This document shows, piece after piece, positions 1 through 10,600 of a DNA stretch of 64,000 nt. The position numbers and the translations under genes are program-made. The notes under the pieces were generated by a model that saw nothing but the letters and a program-made list of their open reading frames with translations, did not search any database and had not been told where the DNA came from. This DNA is from Terriglobia bacterium (GTDB lineage Bacteria > Acidobacteriota > Terriglobia > Terriglobales > Acidobacteriaceae): positions 52,345-116,344 of the forward strand of contig JAIQFC010000007.1 in NCBI GenBank assembly GCA_020073465.1. Direction: 5' to 3'. Within the stretch, counting starts at the first letter, position 1, and every line of letters starts with the position of its first letter.

Positions 1-330
1 CTGGTCAGCGACGGCGAAACTCTCGATCGCGTCGGCCGCGTGAATCCGGCCTTCGGTCGCAAGCTCGACCTGGCCTCTACCATCGCGCTATTGAACAAAG
101 AGCACGCCAACAACCGCGTTTATGTGTCGCTGCTCGAGGCCGACCCCGAGGCGCGCGTAGCCGACAAGGTCATGCCCACGCTGCCGATCTCTGTCATGAA
201 CGTGATGGACGGCATGCGCGGCAATCAGGAGATGGTGGTCAGCGGAGAATCGAACGTCGATGAAACCGCCACGGCCCCTCTGGACTACGTTGTCTCGGGA
301 GCGCAGTTGCTGATGGTGACGGTGAAGTAG
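1..330 (+). CDS. C-terminal fragment, possible SpoIVB-type S55 peptidase family protein
   Basis: The frame is open from the first base, so the gene begins upstream of the window and only about 109 C-terminal residues are visible. They read as a soluble domain rich in Val and Leu, with VSDGETLDR near the start, MPTLPISVMNVMDG in the middle and a C-terminal VVSGAQLLMVTVK. There is no membrane segment. The pattern resembles, from memory, the C-termini of the long secreted S55 (SpoIVB-like) proteins common in Acidobacteria. The catalytic region is outside the window, so this assignment is tentative. A GC-rich hairpin follows the stop, and the next gene (bacterioferritin) converges on it. Confidence 0.45.
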   Translation: MVSDGETLDRVGRVNPAFGRKLDLASTIALLNKEHANNRVYVSLLEADPEARVADKVMPTLPISVMNVMDGMRGNQEMVVSGESNVDETATAPLDYVVSGAQLLMVTVK

Positions 331-376
331 GCTGATCTAGGCAGGCTCGAAGGGACAGCCTTGGTGGCAGCGAGGT

Positions 377-398
377 GCGCGGGCGAGGGCGCCCGCGC
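377..398. terminator. GC-rich hairpin between convergent genes (possible bidirectional terminator)
   Basis: An 8-bp perfect stem GCGCGGGC/GCCCGCGC encloses a 6-nt loop. It lies between the stop at 330 on the plus strand and the bacterioferritin stop at 408 on the minus strand. There is no long U-tract. The stem sequence also occurs at about 38667 inside dnaE2, so it belongs to a dispersed repeat family rather than being a dedicated terminator. Confidence 0.4.
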
Positions 399-407
399 CA
401 CACAATC

Positions 408-887
408 CTACTCTTCCTCGTCCTCGCCCATCTGCTGCGACAGGTAGCGCTCGTAGCCCAGTTCCTTGATCAGGTGCATCTGGGCTTCCAGGAAGTCGAC
501 GTGGCTTTCTTCGTCCTTGAGGAGAGTCACGAGCAGATCGCGTGAGCCGTTGTCCCCTTCCTTGGTGGCGATGGCAACGGCATCGTTGTACTGCTTCACG
601 GCCGAGACTTCCAGGGCCAAGTCGCTTTCGATCATGGCCTTGACTGTCCCGCCCACGGTCAGTTCCAGCGGTTGCATGGACGGGCTGCCGTCGAGAAACA
701 GGATCCGTTCGATCAGCACTTCGGCGTGCTTCATCTCGCCGATGGACTGCTTTTTGATGTATTCGGAGAGCTTGTGGTAGCCCCAGTTCTCACACATTTC
801 CGCGTGCAGGAAGTATTGGTTGATGGCCGTCAGCTCTTCGCGCAGAGCCTTATTCAGTTCAGCGATGACTTTCGGATTGCCTTTCAT
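408..887 (-). CDS. bfr: Bacterioferritin
   Basis: A 159-residue four-helix-bundle ferritin-like protein that stores iron by oxidising Fe2+ in a 24-mer. Visible ferroxidase and helix motifs are LREELTAINQYFLHAEM near residues 15-31, IGEMKHAEVLIERI near 49-62 (ExxH), and LLKDEESHVDFLEAQ near 123-137. The length matches the usual 155-160. The ATG at 887 (MKGNPKVI) is chosen because this is the standard N-terminus. The frame stays open for 73 more codons upstream, but that extension runs through a dispersed repeat and is not protein-like. The acidic C-terminal tail GEDEEE is unremarkable. Confidence 0.95.
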   Translation of the reverse strand: MKGNPKVIAELNKALREELTAINQYFLHAEMCENWGYHKLSEYIKKQSIGEMKHAEVLIERILFLDGSPSMQPLELTVGGTVKAMIESDLALEVSAVKQYNDAVAIATKEGDNGSRDLLVTLLKDEESHVDFLEAQMHLIKELGYERYLSQQMGEDEEE

Positions 888-946
888 AGCGCCCCGAGTA
901 TGGCAGAAGGTCCCACGGGAGGGCAACGGCGAACGGCAAGTAACTC

Positions 947-974
947 CAAAGGACACGAAGGAGCACGAAGGAAA
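947..974. repeat. Short CACGAAGG-type repeat
   Basis: Two copies of CACGAAGG lie within 28 nt upstream of bacterioferritin. A close relative occurs at 16296-16327 upstream of another gene. It looks like a copy of a dispersed intergenic element. No function is visible. Confidence 0.45.
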
Positions 975-984
975 ACCTGGTAGT

Positions 985-1134
985 GGTGCAGTTTGGTAGG
1001 GAAGCGAGCCAAACGCGCGATTATTGTGTCGCAATGAACGCGACCCTTCGGCGCGCTTCGCTTGCTCAGGGCAGGCTACTTCGCGCGGCTCGCCCAGATT
1101 CCTCACTGCGCAAAAACGCTTGTTCGGGATGACA
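985..1134. repeat. Dispersed intergenic repeat (type TGTCATCC), copy 1
   Basis: The element runs from TTGGTAGGGAAGCGAGCC to GGGATGACA and shares its opening block and the middle block GAACGCGACCCTTCG with the copy at 28583-28690. It fills most of the gap between bacterioferritin and the histidine kinase. Its GGATGACA end is shared with the elements at 11171-11270 and 28583-28690. AATGACA or AGATGACA variants close the copies at 36314 and 4244. Confidence 0.7.
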
Positions 1135-1166
1135 ATCGCACTACTACCAAAAAACTTTACGACTTG

Positions 1167-3155
1167 TTATCCCAGGGCAGCATCGATGGTTTGGAGTAGG
1201 GAGGCGCGTGTGAATGGCTTTTCCAGCAAGCGAATCCCACTATTCAAGCCCTGATTCGCGATCAGTTCGCCAGTGTAGCCAGACATGTAGACGACCTTCA
1301 TGGCGGGGTGGGAATCGATCAGACGCAAAACCAGTTCGGGACCGCTCATCTCCTTCATCACCACGTCGGTCAAGGTGAGATCAATCGACGCGTGGTCTGA
1401 GCCGATCAGTTGCAGGGCGGCCTTCCCGTCCTCCGCTTCAAGGACTTTGTAGCCATGCTCTTCCAGCATCTTCCGGGTCAGCTTGCGCATGACGGCGTCA
1501 TCTTCCGCCAGCAGAATCGTCATTCCTCCGCGCTTCGGAGGCAGCGTTTCGGCCCGTGCTTCCGGCACCATCCCCAACTTGTGGTCAGCGCTGGGAAGGT
1601 AGATCTTGAACGTCGTTCCTCGTCCCGGTTCGCTGTACACCCAGATGTGCCCCCCACTCTGCTTGACGATGCCATACACCGTCGCCAGACCGAGCCCGGT
1701 TCCCTTCCCCATCTCCTTCGTAGTGAAGAAAGGCTCGAAGATGCGGGACACGGTGGCCTCGTCCATGCCGGTTCCGTTATCGCTGATTGCGAGCATTACG
1801 TATCTTCCGGCCGTCATGGGCGGATGCTGCCCGGCGAAAGCGTCATCAAAGTCTACGACCGAGGTCTCGACCACCAGCTTTCCGCCGTGGGGCATGGCAT
1901 CCCGGGCATTCACCGCGAGGTTCATCACGATCTGATCGAGTTGTCCCGCGTCTGCTTCGACAATGGCTGATGCCGATTTCGGCAGAAGCACAATCTCAAC
2001 ATCGTCTCCCATCAGCGGATGCAGAAGCTTGCTCACGTCCTTGAGCCGCTCGTTCAGATCGAGCACTCGCACCTGCGACGGCTGCTTGCGGCTGAAGGCA
2101 AGCAGTTGACGCGTGAGGGAAGCTCCGCGCTTCGCGGCCTCGCTGATGTTTTCGATGTATTCTGCGCTGTCCTCATCCACGCGGCTTCGCAGCAGTTCGG
2201 AGCAGGCGGTGACGATTCCCAGCAGATTGTTGAAATCGTGCGCCACGCCTCCGGCCAGACGCCCGACCGCCTCCATTTTTTGAGACTGCCGCAGTTGGTC
2301 TTCGATCTTCTTCTGAGCAGTGATGTCGCGGGCAATGGCAGATGCTCCCACGACCTTGCCGTCTGCATCCTGGATGGGAGACACAGAAATCGAGACATTC
2401 AGAGGCCGACCATCCTTCTTGACCCGAACCGATTCAAAATACTCCACACGTTGCCCATTGCCGATCTTTTTCAGTATTGTCGGGATTTCGTCGACCCGGT
2501 CTTTCGGGCATAGCACGGAAATTGACCTGCCGATCATCTCCTGCGCTGTGTAGCCGTACATATACTCGGCACCCTTGTTCCAGTGGGTGATGATGCCATC
2601 AAGGTTCTTGCCGATGATCGCGTCCTGCGAGGAGTCAACGATCAGCGCCAGGCGGGTCTGATAGTCACGCAGCTCGCGGCTCTTTCTCTGGTCGAGTTCC
2701 TGGTGGGCGCGGCGCAGTTCCTCCTCGATGCGTTTGCGATCGCTGATATCGCGGATCACGCTCAGGACCATTGTGCCGTCGGCGGTCGAGACCGGACTAA
2801 GGCTGATCTCCACGGGAAATTCGGATCCGTCGCGGCGCCTTCCGTAGAGATCCAGGCCAGATCCCATGCGGCGGATCTTGGGTTGCTCGTGGAAGTGCTC
2901 GCGATGATGATAGTGCTGCTGGCGCTGGCGTTCCGGCACCAGCATTTCGATCTTCTGCCCAATCAACTCGTCCCGCGTGTAGGCGAACAGGGCTTCCGTC
3001 TGGGAATTGACCTGAACGATGACACCCTGCTGGTTCACGGCGACGATGGCGTCGGGAATGGCCGCCATGATGCTTTCGGACAGCAGGGTCTCAGCCACGC
3101 TCTTCTGCGGCGTAGATTCGTTTTTGTCTTTTGGGTCGAGAGTTCGTTCACTCAT
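1167..3155 (-). CDS. PAS-PAS hybrid histidine kinase with C-terminal receiver domain
   Basis: A 662-residue soluble signalling protein. Order: PAS 1 (about 27-140), short coiled linker, PAS 2 (about 165-285), HisKA with phospho-acceptor His306 in GGVAHDFNN, and HATPase with N-box NLAVNARDAM (about 412-421), G1 DNGTGM (459-464) and GTGLGL. The receiver domain (about 545-662) has acidic pair Glu551/Asp552, phospho-accepting Asp597 and Lys646. No membrane segment or signal peptide is seen, so it senses a cytoplasmic cue, perhaps redox or a small ligand through the PAS domains. The HDFNNLL motif marks the NtrB/hybrid-type HisKA. It stands alone with no partner regulator next to it, so its output partner is unknown. 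The ATG at 3155 is the first in frame. Confidence 0.93.
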   Translation of the reverse strand: MSERTLDPKDKNESTPQKSVAETLLSESIMAAIPDAIVAVNQQGVIVQVNSQTEALFAYTRDELIGQKIEMLVPERQRQQHYHHREHFHEQPKIRRMGSGLDLYGRRRDGSEFPVEISLSPVSTADGTMVLSVIRDISDRKRIEEELRRAHQELDQRKSRELRDYQTRLALIVDSSQDAIIGKNLDGIITHWNKGAEYMYGYTAQEMIGRSISVLCPKDRVDEIPTILKKIGNGQRVEYFESVRVKKDGRPLNVSISVSPIQDADGKVVGASAIARDITAQKKIEDQLRQSQKMEAVGRLAGGVAHDFNNLLGIVTACSELLRSRVDEDSAEYIENISEAAKRGASLTRQLLAFSRKQPSQVRVLDLNERLKDVSKLLHPLMGDDVEIVLLPKSASAIVEADAGQLDQIVMNLAVNARDAMPHGGKLVVETSVVDFDDAFAGQHPPMTAGRYVMLAISDNGTGMDEATVSRIFEPFFTTKEMGKGTGLGLATVYGIVKQSGGHIWVYSEPGRGTTFKIYLPSADHKLGMVPEARAETLPPKRGGMTILLAEDDAVMRKLTRKMLEEHGYKVLEAEDGKAALQLIGSDHASIDLTLTDVVMKEMSGPELVLRLIDSHPAMKVVYMSGYTGELIANQGLNSGIRLLEKPFTRASLLQTIDAALG

Positions 3156-3251
3156 GCTTCATCCCGTGCAGGGGGGAGTTCTGGATAATATACGTTTAAA
3201 TGTCGCGTGGCGTCTGCTGTTTGAGAGAAGTGTTCCGAAAATGGGAAAACG

Positions 3252-4142
3252 TCAGCGCGAGCAGAGGTCGACTACCGCCTTGGGCATGTGCCGGAAACCG
3301 TGTGTCGCTACGACCGCGATGAGCATTTGCGTTCCGTTGTAGCCCACGTGTACCAGGAAACTGGCAGCGACCGAGCGCGTGGCCGCCCGCACCGCACCGC
3401 ACACCACACCTACCAGAAAAATCACCAGCGCCGCTCCCCAAGCCCACCCGTACTGCGGCAGATGAATCAATCCGAAGGGCAGCGCGGTGAGAAAGATTCC
3501 CCAAGCCACGCCGATCCGCCGTTCCAGTACCGGGTACATAAACCCACGGAAGAACAATTCTTCGACCAAAGGCCCGAGGCTGACTGCAATGATGGAAAGC
3601 AGATAAGCATCTCTCGGGCGAGCTAAGAGTTTTTCGAAGGGCGTGTCCGTCGGCATGGGCAAAAAGTTCTCGAGGACGCCAAGCCCAAACAGAAGCAGCA
3701 CCCCCAAGCTCAGCAATTTCCATTCTGACCGCGGCCAGTTCCACCGGATGGCCTGCCAGAAGCGCACGTGGTATTTTCCTTCCACTAGCATGAACATGTA
3801 GAGCACAGCCGCAGCATCGATCAGAAACTGCGAAATCAGTGCCAGAATTGGTTGTTGCGCCACATCGACAAGCTCGACGTGAGAATTATGAGCATGCAAA
3901 TACCAGTAGGCACTAAACAGAAGGATAAGTTGCAGAACAAGAATAGTGACTAGCGTCAAACCTACAATCAACAACACATCCCAGCCGCTCCATACGGGAT
4001 CGAGCGGTGGAGGTGGAATGAGAGCAAACGTAGGCGGCGGAACCGGTGAGAACGAGCTTTCAGGAGCAGTCGGAAGGGGCGCTGGGGCTTCGCTGCTCAG
4101 CGGCGGTTGCGGCTCAAGTTGCGGATTGTCAGGAGATGACAG
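3252..4142 (-). CDS. CPBP family intramembrane metalloprotease (CAAX/bacteriocin-processing type)
   Basis: A multi-helix membrane protein with the CPBP signature: the glutamate pair in VEELFFRGF, a first histidine in LIHLPQYG and a second in FLVHVGYN. These are the metal-binding and catalytic residues of this ABI/CAAX family. The first in-frame GTG (3977) would start inside the first helix. The frame stays open upstream to a stop at 4212 and encodes a protein-like, proline-rich, presumably cytoplasmic tail (for example PPPTFALIPPPPLDP). No ATG, GTG or TTG lies in that extension. A CTG at 4142 sits 7-8 nt downstream of GAGGA and is the proposed start (296 residues). The substrate is unknown. 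Confidence 0.8.
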   Translation of the reverse strand: MSSPDNPQLEPQPPLSSEAPAPLPTAPESSFSPVPPPTFALIPPPPLDPVWSGWDVLLIVGLTLVTILVLQLILLFSAYWYLHAHNSHVELVDVAQQPILALISQFLIDAAAVLYMFMLVEGKYHVRFWQAIRWNWPRSEWKLLSLGVLLLFGLGVLENFLPMPTDTPFEKLLARPRDAYLLSIIAVSLGPLVEELFFRGFMYPVLERRIGVAWGIFLTALPFGLIHLPQYGWAWGAALVIFLVGVVCGAVRAATRSVAASFLVHVGYNGTQMLIAVVATHGFRHMPKAVVDLCSR

Positions 4143-4243
4143 AAAACAGTTCCTCAGTAAAGTTCGGAATTGCCGAGCGCGAGGTTCATGGGGATTAGAC
4201 GATCTCGCGTGCTATCCCGTAGATTCGCGGCATAAATCCACCC

Positions 4244-4340
4244 TGTCATCCTGACCCTGAGCAGCGCGAAGGGGAAGGACCTATGCATTTCGGCGCCCAA
4301 CGAGAAAGTACATGGGTCTTTCGCTTCGCTCAAGATGACA
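4244..4340. repeat. Dispersed intergenic repeat (type TGTCATCC), copy 2
   Basis: Begins TGTCATCCTGACCCTGAGC and ends TCAAGATGACA, so the ends are imperfect inverted repeats. It fills most of the gap between the CPBP protease and the uvrA stop. Related copies lie at 985, 11171, 28583 and, inside dnaE2, at 36314. Confidence 0.7.
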
Positions 4341-4384
4341 AGCCATATGTATACGCAAACTTGTGGAATAAGCGCACCGGGCTA

Positions 4385-7183
4385 CTAGCCATTGGCCACT
4401 TTCTTTCCATTCCCAAAATACCCTGCGAGCGCCTGCCCTGTGTACGACTTCTTCACTCGCGCGACCTGCTCGGGCGTGCCTTGGGCAACGATGCGCCCGC
4501 CGTCTTCGCCGCCTTCAGGACCGAGATCGATGATCCAATCGGCGTTGCGAATGACATCGAGGTTGTGTTCGATGATGATGATCGAGTTCCCCAGATCGGT
4601 CAAACGATGCAGCACGTCGAGCAGCTTTTTCACATCGTCGAAATGCAGCCCGGTCGTGGGCTCATCGAGCAGGTAAACCGTCTTACCAGTCTGCCTTTTG
4701 CTCAACTCGCGCGCCAGCTTGATGCGCTGTGCTTCGCCGCCGGACAGTGTCACGGCCGATTGTCCCAGGTGAATGTAGCCCAGCCCCACGTCGACCAAGG
4801 TCTGCAGCTTCTGCTTTACCTGCGGAATGTTCTCGAGAATCGGCAGCGCGTCAGAGACCGGCATCTCCAGCAGATCGGCAATCGAGTTGCCGTTGTACTT
4901 CACCGCCAGGGTCTCGTGGTTGTAGCGCCGCCCGCCGCACACCTCGCAGAGAACGTAGACGTCAGGCAGGAAATTCATTTCGATCCGCCGCTGCCCTTCG
5001 CCCTGGCAGGCCTCGCAGCGTCCACCGGAAACGTTGAAGGAAAAGCGTCCTGCCTTGTATCCGCGCTCGCGCGACTCCGGCAGCATCGCATAGAGATCGC
5101 GAATGGCGGTGAACACGCCGGTATACGTCGCCGGATTCGAGCGCGGCGTCCGCCCGATGGGAGACTGGTCAATGCGGATGACCTTGTCGACATTCTCCAC
5201 GCCGGAAATGGCCTTGTGGTCGCCGGCCTTCTCCCGCGAGCGGTAGAGTTGCCGCGCCAGCGCGCGATACAGAATGTCATTCACCAGCGTGGACTTGCCG
5301 GAACCGGAAACGCCCGTCACCACGGTCATCACGCCCAGGGGAAACGTCACGTCGAGATTCTTGAGGTTGTTTTCCTTCGCGCCGAGAATGGTCAGCCCCG
5401 CTCCATTGGTATGCCGGCGCTCGGCCCGCATCTCAATCAGGGCCTTGCCTGAGATGTAGGCTCCGGTGAGCGAGTTGGGCTCGCGCATGATTTCTTCGGG
5501 AGTTCCGTGCGCCACCAGGCTGCCGCCGTGGCGCCCCGCTCCCGGCCCCAGATCAATTACATAATCGGCGCGGCGGATGGTTTCCTCGTCGTGCTCGACA
5601 ACGAGTACTGTGTTGCCCAAATCGCGCAAGTTCTCCAGGGCATTCAGCAGGCGTCCGTTATCGCGATGATGCAGGCCGATCGAAGGCTCATCCAGCACAT
5701 ACAGCACACCGCGCAACTTCGACCCAATCTGCGTGGCCAGGCGAATGCGCTGGCCTTCGCCGCCCGACAAAGTCGCCGCCGAGCGATCCAGCGAGATGTA
5801 CCCCAATCCGACCGCATTCAGGAACTGCAACCGCTCCACCACTTCGTGCATGACGCGGCCTGCGATGAGCGCTTCGCGCCCTTGCAGTTTGATGCCTTGT
5901 GCCACTTCCAGCGCGCGTTCCACCGGCAGCGCGGTGAAGTCGGCAATCGACATGGTGTTCACCTTCACCCCGAGGCTCTCCGGGCGCAACCGCTTTCCGT
6001 GGCACGCCGGGCACTCGGTCGCCGACATGTGATCCATCAGCCAATCGCGGTAGCCTTCCGAGGTCGACTCCTCCAGATTCTGCTTCAGATATCCGAAGAT
6101 CCCGTGGAATCCCGTCTTGCCTCCACGTCCGGGCTCGCCGTTCAGCAGAAAATCCTGAATCTTTTCGGGAAACTTCTCGAACGGCGTATTCAGATCGATT
6201 CCGTAAGCTGCGGCCGAGACCTGCAACATGTGAATCAGATTCTGCGACGCCGACCCCGGTCCCAGTCCGCCGTCCAGCAACGGCTTGGACCAGTCATTGA
6301 TCACCTTCGCGGGATCGAAATCGTACTTGCTGCCCAGGCCATGACACTCCGGACACGCGCCATACATGCTGTTGAACGAAAACGAGCGTGGCTCCAGTTG
6401 CGGAACGTTGATGCCGCAATCGGGGCAGGCCAATTTCTCGGAATAGAGCTGCTCTTCCCCACCAACCACAGCCACCTGTACCAAGCCGCCAGCCAGCTTC
6501 ATCGCGAGGCCGACCGACATCTCCAGCCGATGCTCAATCCCGGGCTTCACCAGCAAGCGGTCGATCACGACCTCGATGGTGTGGTTCTTGCGTTTGTCGA
6601 GGGGAATGTCGTCGTCCAGATTTACCAGCTCGCCGTCGATTCTCGCCCGCGTGTAGCCGTGTTTGACGAGGGTTTCCATCTCCTTCTTGAACTCGCCCTT
6701 GCGCCCGCGGACGATGGGCGCCATGACCATGACCCGGTCTTCCGGTGTGAGGGCCATCACGCGCTGGACGATCTGGTCCGCCGACTGCCGGCTGATGGCC
6801 CGCCCGCACTTGGGACAATGTGGCGCACCGATTGAAGCGAACAGCAGGCGAAGATAGTCGTAGATCTCGGTAATCGTGCCCACGGTCGAACGGGGGCTGC
6901 GGCTGGTCGTCTTCTGCTCGATGGAGATGGATGGGCTAAGTCCATCGATTGCATCAACATCCGGACGCTCCATCTGATCGAGAAACTGCCGGGCGTAGGC
7001 CGAAAGCGTCTCTACGTAGCGGCGCTGTCCCTCGGCATAAATCGTGTCAAAAGCAAGTGAGGACTTGCCCGAGCCGCTCAGGCCGGTAACCACGGTGAGG
7101 GTGTTACGCGGGATCTCGACGTCAATGTTTTTCAGATTGTGCTGCCGCGCGCCACGGACAGAAATCTTGGTAATGGCCATCAT
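4385..7183 (-). CDS. uvrA: Excinuclease ABC subunit A
   Basis: The 932-residue damage-recognition ATPase of nucleotide excision repair; it loads UvrB on lesions. Both ABC modules are intact: Walker [10 protein letters not shown] (Lys40) and GVSGSGKST, signatures [16 protein letters not shown] and [17 protein letters not shown], and Walker B ends [12 protein letters not shown] and [12 protein letters not shown]. Two zinc modules are seen: CPDCG...CPECH in the N-terminal half, and CEACQ...CEVCGG in the C-terminal half. The length is normal (about 940). Two consecutive ATG codons open the frame. It is monocistronic. The long open frames antisense to it are codon-bias shadows. Confidence 0.98.
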   Translation of the reverse strand: MMAITKISVRGARQHNLKNIDVEIPRNTLTVVTGLSGSGKSSLAFDTIYAEGQRRYVETLSAYARQFLDQMERPDVDAIDGLSPSISIEQKTTSRSPRSTVGTITEIYDYLRLLFASIGAPHCPKCGRAISRQSADQIVQRVMALTPEDRVMVMAPIVRGRKGEFKKEMETLVKHGYTRARIDGELVNLDDDIPLDKRKNHTIEVVIDRLLVKPGIEHRLEMSVGLAMKLAGGLVQVAVVGGEEQLYSEKLACPDCGINVPQLEPRSFSFNSMYGACPECHGLGSKYDFDPAKVINDWSKPLLDGGLGPGSASQNLIHMLQVSAAAYGIDLNTPFEKFPEKIQDFLLNGEPGRGGKTGFHGIFGYLKQNLEESTSEGYRDWLMDHMSATECPACHGKRLRPESLGVKVNTMSIADFTALPVERALEVAQGIKLQGREALIAGRVMHEVVERLQFLNAVGLGYISLDRSAATLSGGEGQRIRLATQIGSKLRGVLYVLDEPSIGLHHRDNGRLLNALENLRDLGNTVLVVEHDEETIRRADYVIDLGPGAGRHGGSLVAHGTPEEIMREPNSLTGAYISGKALIEMRAERRHTNGAGLTILGAKENNLKNLDVTFPLGVMTVVTGVSGSGKSTLVNDILYRALARQLYRSREKAGDHKAISGVENVDKVIRIDQSPIGRTPRSNPATYTGVFTAIRDLYAMLPESRERGYKAGRFSFNVSGGRCEACQGEGQRRIEMNFLPDVYVLCEVCGGRRYNHETLAVKYNGNSIADLLEMPVSDALPILENIPQVKQKLQTLVDVGLGYIHLGQSAVTLSGGEAQRIKLARELSKRQTGKTVYLLDEPTTGLHFDDVKKLLDVLHRLTDLGNSIIIIEHNLDVIRNADWIIDLGPEGGEDGGRIVAQGTPEQVARVKKSYTGQALAGYFGNGKKVANG

Positions 7184-7404
7184 TCGCCGCGGGGTATGTC
7201 CCTTCCGTAACGTCGACAGGTAATCAGAATTGTTCGAAAGTAGGAATGCACAGCTTTACTCCGTATCTTAGTCGTCACTAGCGGCGAGCGTCAACGCAGG
7301 TAGATTGGGAAGTCGCCGCTGAACAACTCAGGTATACGGGAATTGGCGGCCGCAGCATCAGATGTTGCGCTTCGTCAGGCTGACTTGAACAAGGGTGGTT
7401 GAAC

Positions 7405-7596
7405 GTGATTTCGCTTTTCATGCCTCTCATTCTCTGCTTCACCGTGATCGCGTCCGTGAGCGTCGGCGTCCTCGCTGCTTATGCCACCGTCATCGGGATT
7501 CTGCATGCCTTTGGTCGTACCGCGCAGACCGAGACTGTGCCGCAACGTCCCCGCCTTGTGCTGGTACCCACGCAGAACCACGCCAGCGGCGACTGA
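7405..7596 (+). CDS. Small single-pass membrane protein, unknown function
   Basis: About 63 residues. One long hydrophobic stretch (ISLFMPLILCFTVIASVSVG and onward, residues about 2-33) is followed by a short basic, polar tail ending NHASGD. The GTG at 7405 is preceded by AAGGGTGG at suitable spacing; a TTG two codons earlier is an alternative. It lies divergently from uvrA and 95 nt before the TonB-dependent receptor gene. Short proteins with this layout and an ASGD-like end occur in Acidobacteria (from memory), but no function is known. Confidence 0.55.
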   Translation: MISLFMPLILCFTVIASVSVGVLAAYATVIGILHAFGRTAQTETVPQRPRLVLVPTQNHASGD

Positions 7597-7691
7597 CTGT
7601 CGGCAGCCCACAGCGCATCGGCAGCATTTCTCTGCGACCAACGCTTCCCGTTCCGTCCTGACACCAGGCCCACAAAAGCGCCGCAGCTATA

Positions 7692-10600
7692 ATGCGGGGA
7701 ATGCAAATCCGCTCGGGATACCGCTTTGTATGCTTCTATCTCTTTGCCGCACTGGCGACGGTTCCCGTTGCAATGGCCGCTTCAACGGCATCGTGGAGTG
7801 GAATCTTGCGCGACGATGCTGGAAAACCGGCTGGTGATGCCACCGTCCAATTGCACTCGACCGCTGGAGGTCATGACTACACCGCCCGGACTTCCGCAGG
7901 TGGCCAGTTCGCATTCCCTCAGATCGCCGTAGGAGAGTACAGGCTTTCCGTCGAACTCAACGACGCCATTTTCAATCTTCCGAGTCTGCTCGCGATCAAG
8001 GAAGGCGTCACTCTCACCGGGGCACTGCAAGTCTCCTCGCAGAGAAACGAAGTCAGCCTAGTGCCGGCGGCCCAGGAGTCTTCCCCGCAAGCCAGCGGTG
8101 GTGAACACCTTTCGAGCGGGGAAGTGTCGAGCCTCCCACTGAATGCCCGCGACTTCAGCAAGCTACTTCTATTGGCGGCGGGCACCATGACCGATGCCAA
8201 CGGAGCTGCCAACTTTACCCAGCAGTTTGCGGTTAACGGACAGCGCGGGACTGCGACGGTCTTTGCCATGGATGGCTTCGATACCACGGATTCGGAGCTG
8301 GGCGGCGCGACGTTTTCCAACTTCAACGTCGATGCCATCCAGGAGGTGCAGGCCAGTTCCGGGGTTATGCCCTCAGAAATCGGACATGGCGCAGCGAGCT
8401 ACACCAATGTTGTCACCAAGTCCGGCGCCAATCAGATACACGGCAGCATCTTCGAATTCGTTCGCAATGCCGCATTCGATGCGCGCAACTACTTCGACCA
8501 CACGGTCGCGGGCGGGCGGCGGATTCCCCCGTTTGTACGGAATGAATTCGGTTTCACGAACGGCGGCCCGATCGTCCTTCCCAAGATCTACGACGGCCGC
8601 AATCGTACGTTTTATTTCGGTGAGTATCAGGGATTTCGCCAGGTGCTTGGCACCACGCAGGTGTTCCCCGTTCCCACGGCGGCGGAGCGTCAGGGGATCG
8701 ACACTCAGACTTTTCCTGGGGATACGCTTACCGTGCCCGTGAGTCCGGCGATCGCTCCGGTACTGGCGGGCTATCCGTTGCCAAACCATCCTACGGGAGT
8801 CTACGGCGAGCGGACTTATGCGACTTCTTCCAAGGTGTCCACCAGCACGGACCAGTTTTCGATCCGGGTTGACCATCACATCTCCGACAAGGCAACGCTG
8901 TTGACGCGATTCAGCTTGAATCAGGTGACAGGACCGCTGACGAATCCCGATCAGACGGCGATCGATCCGACTTTCGAGGTCCGTTTTTTCGATCATCAGC
9001 GCAACGCGGGAGTGAAATACGCCAGGATTTGGACGGCTCACCTGACTTCCGACACTTCTCTCGGCTACATTCGCAGCACGCCATTCTTTCCCGCGGTCAA
9101 CCACACGCAGCCTGCAATCGGTTTCGGGGATGGACTTTTTCAGGGATTCAATTCGGCGGGCGGCTCTATTTTCGGCTCCTACGGAAACCTCTATCAACTC
9201 CGGCACGACATGAGTTACGTGCGCGGTGCCCACTCTTTTAAGTGGGGCATCGAAATGCGCTTCAACCGCGACGCCACTATCTTCGGGACAAATCCCAACG
9301 GGTTCTACGGCTTTGGTGGAGGAACAGCGTATTCTCCCGTGGATATTCCTTCGGCCAGCGGGACTCATGACATTCATGCCGGTGACCCGCTGCCGGATTC
9401 GCTGACCGGACTGCTGACCGCCACTCCGTATGAGTTCAGCACCATCGCGGCTTCGAACGTAACGCCGACGGGTGACAAATTTGATGAGGCAGCGGTTCGC
9501 CGCGAGGCCTACAACTTCTACTTTCAGGACGCGTGGAAAGCGACGTCACGCCTGACCGTCAGTTACGGCCTGCGCTACGAGGTCAACAGCCGCATTCATG
9601 AGGCGGAGAAGCGCACCTCGCTGCCCAGGTTCGTCACAGCGGACGGCAAAGACACGCCCTACTGGGACCACACCGCCAAACAGATCTTTCTCTACGACCC
9701 GCAACCTCCCTATGACCAGGACTGGATTGGCTGGGGGCCCCGGCTCGCCCTCGATTACGGAGCCACCAAGCACACGGTGCTGCACGTTGGGGGCGCTATC
9801 ACCACGATCGTCCCGAATCTTTGGCAGGATAATTTCCTGACCGGCGGACTTCCCTTTGCCACCAGCCTTTTCGCCACCGCCCTGCCGGGCATTCCTCTGC
9901 CGTTCCAGAATTCGGCTGTGCCGGTGAATCTCCCGACTCCGTATACGACTGGCGGACAGCCGCTCTTCCCTACAGGAAAGGCCACCGGTGTGGCGCCCAA
10001 CACGCAAATTGATTTGCAGCGGTACCAGACCGATCTGACCGCGCTGACGCCCGGCAACCAGGTTCAGTTGCTCCAGATGATCGGGATTGCCAAGAACTTC
10101 CGCAACGGCTACATCGGGAGCTACACGGCGGGAGTCGACCACGATTTTGGCGATGTGAAGTTCAGCGCGGCGTATGTAGCGACAACGGGCATCCATCTCG
10201 CCAGCGTTTACTCGCCGAACAGTTACGGCGGCGCAGACCCGGCGTTTGCCCCATTCACCCAGTTCGATTCTTCCGGACGCGCGATCGGAGGGTTCGCACC
10301 AGAGGTCCTGATCACCAGCCGTTCCCACTCGTCCTATCATTCCCTGCAGACCAGCCTCAGCAAGAACTCGCCCCGGGCCGGGTTGGGCGTACAGGCCAGC
10401 TACACGTACTCAAAGTCGCTGGACGACACAAGCTCCGTGCTCGGCGGCCTGTTCGGTGCGACGGGCGTGGTGCTGCAAACCCTGCCGCAGGATCCCTGGA
10501 ACCCTGGCGCGGAGAAGGGGCCATCCACATTCGATGTGACGCATGTGTTCACGGCCAGCGTGATCCAGTTGCTTCCGCTCGACCGTGTGCGCTTCCTTCG

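Noticed and set aside
888..1106. N-terminal extension of bacterioferritin by 73 codons
   Set aside because: The extension runs through a dispersed repeat; the family starts at MKGNPKVI.
5507..6835. A 442-codon open frame antisense to uvrA, and similar long antisense frames over the phosphatase (17491-19356) and ppc (27763-29364)
   Set aside because: They lie wholly or mainly opposite well-supported genes, encode Arg/His-rich, non-protein-like sequence, and arise from GC-rich codon usage.
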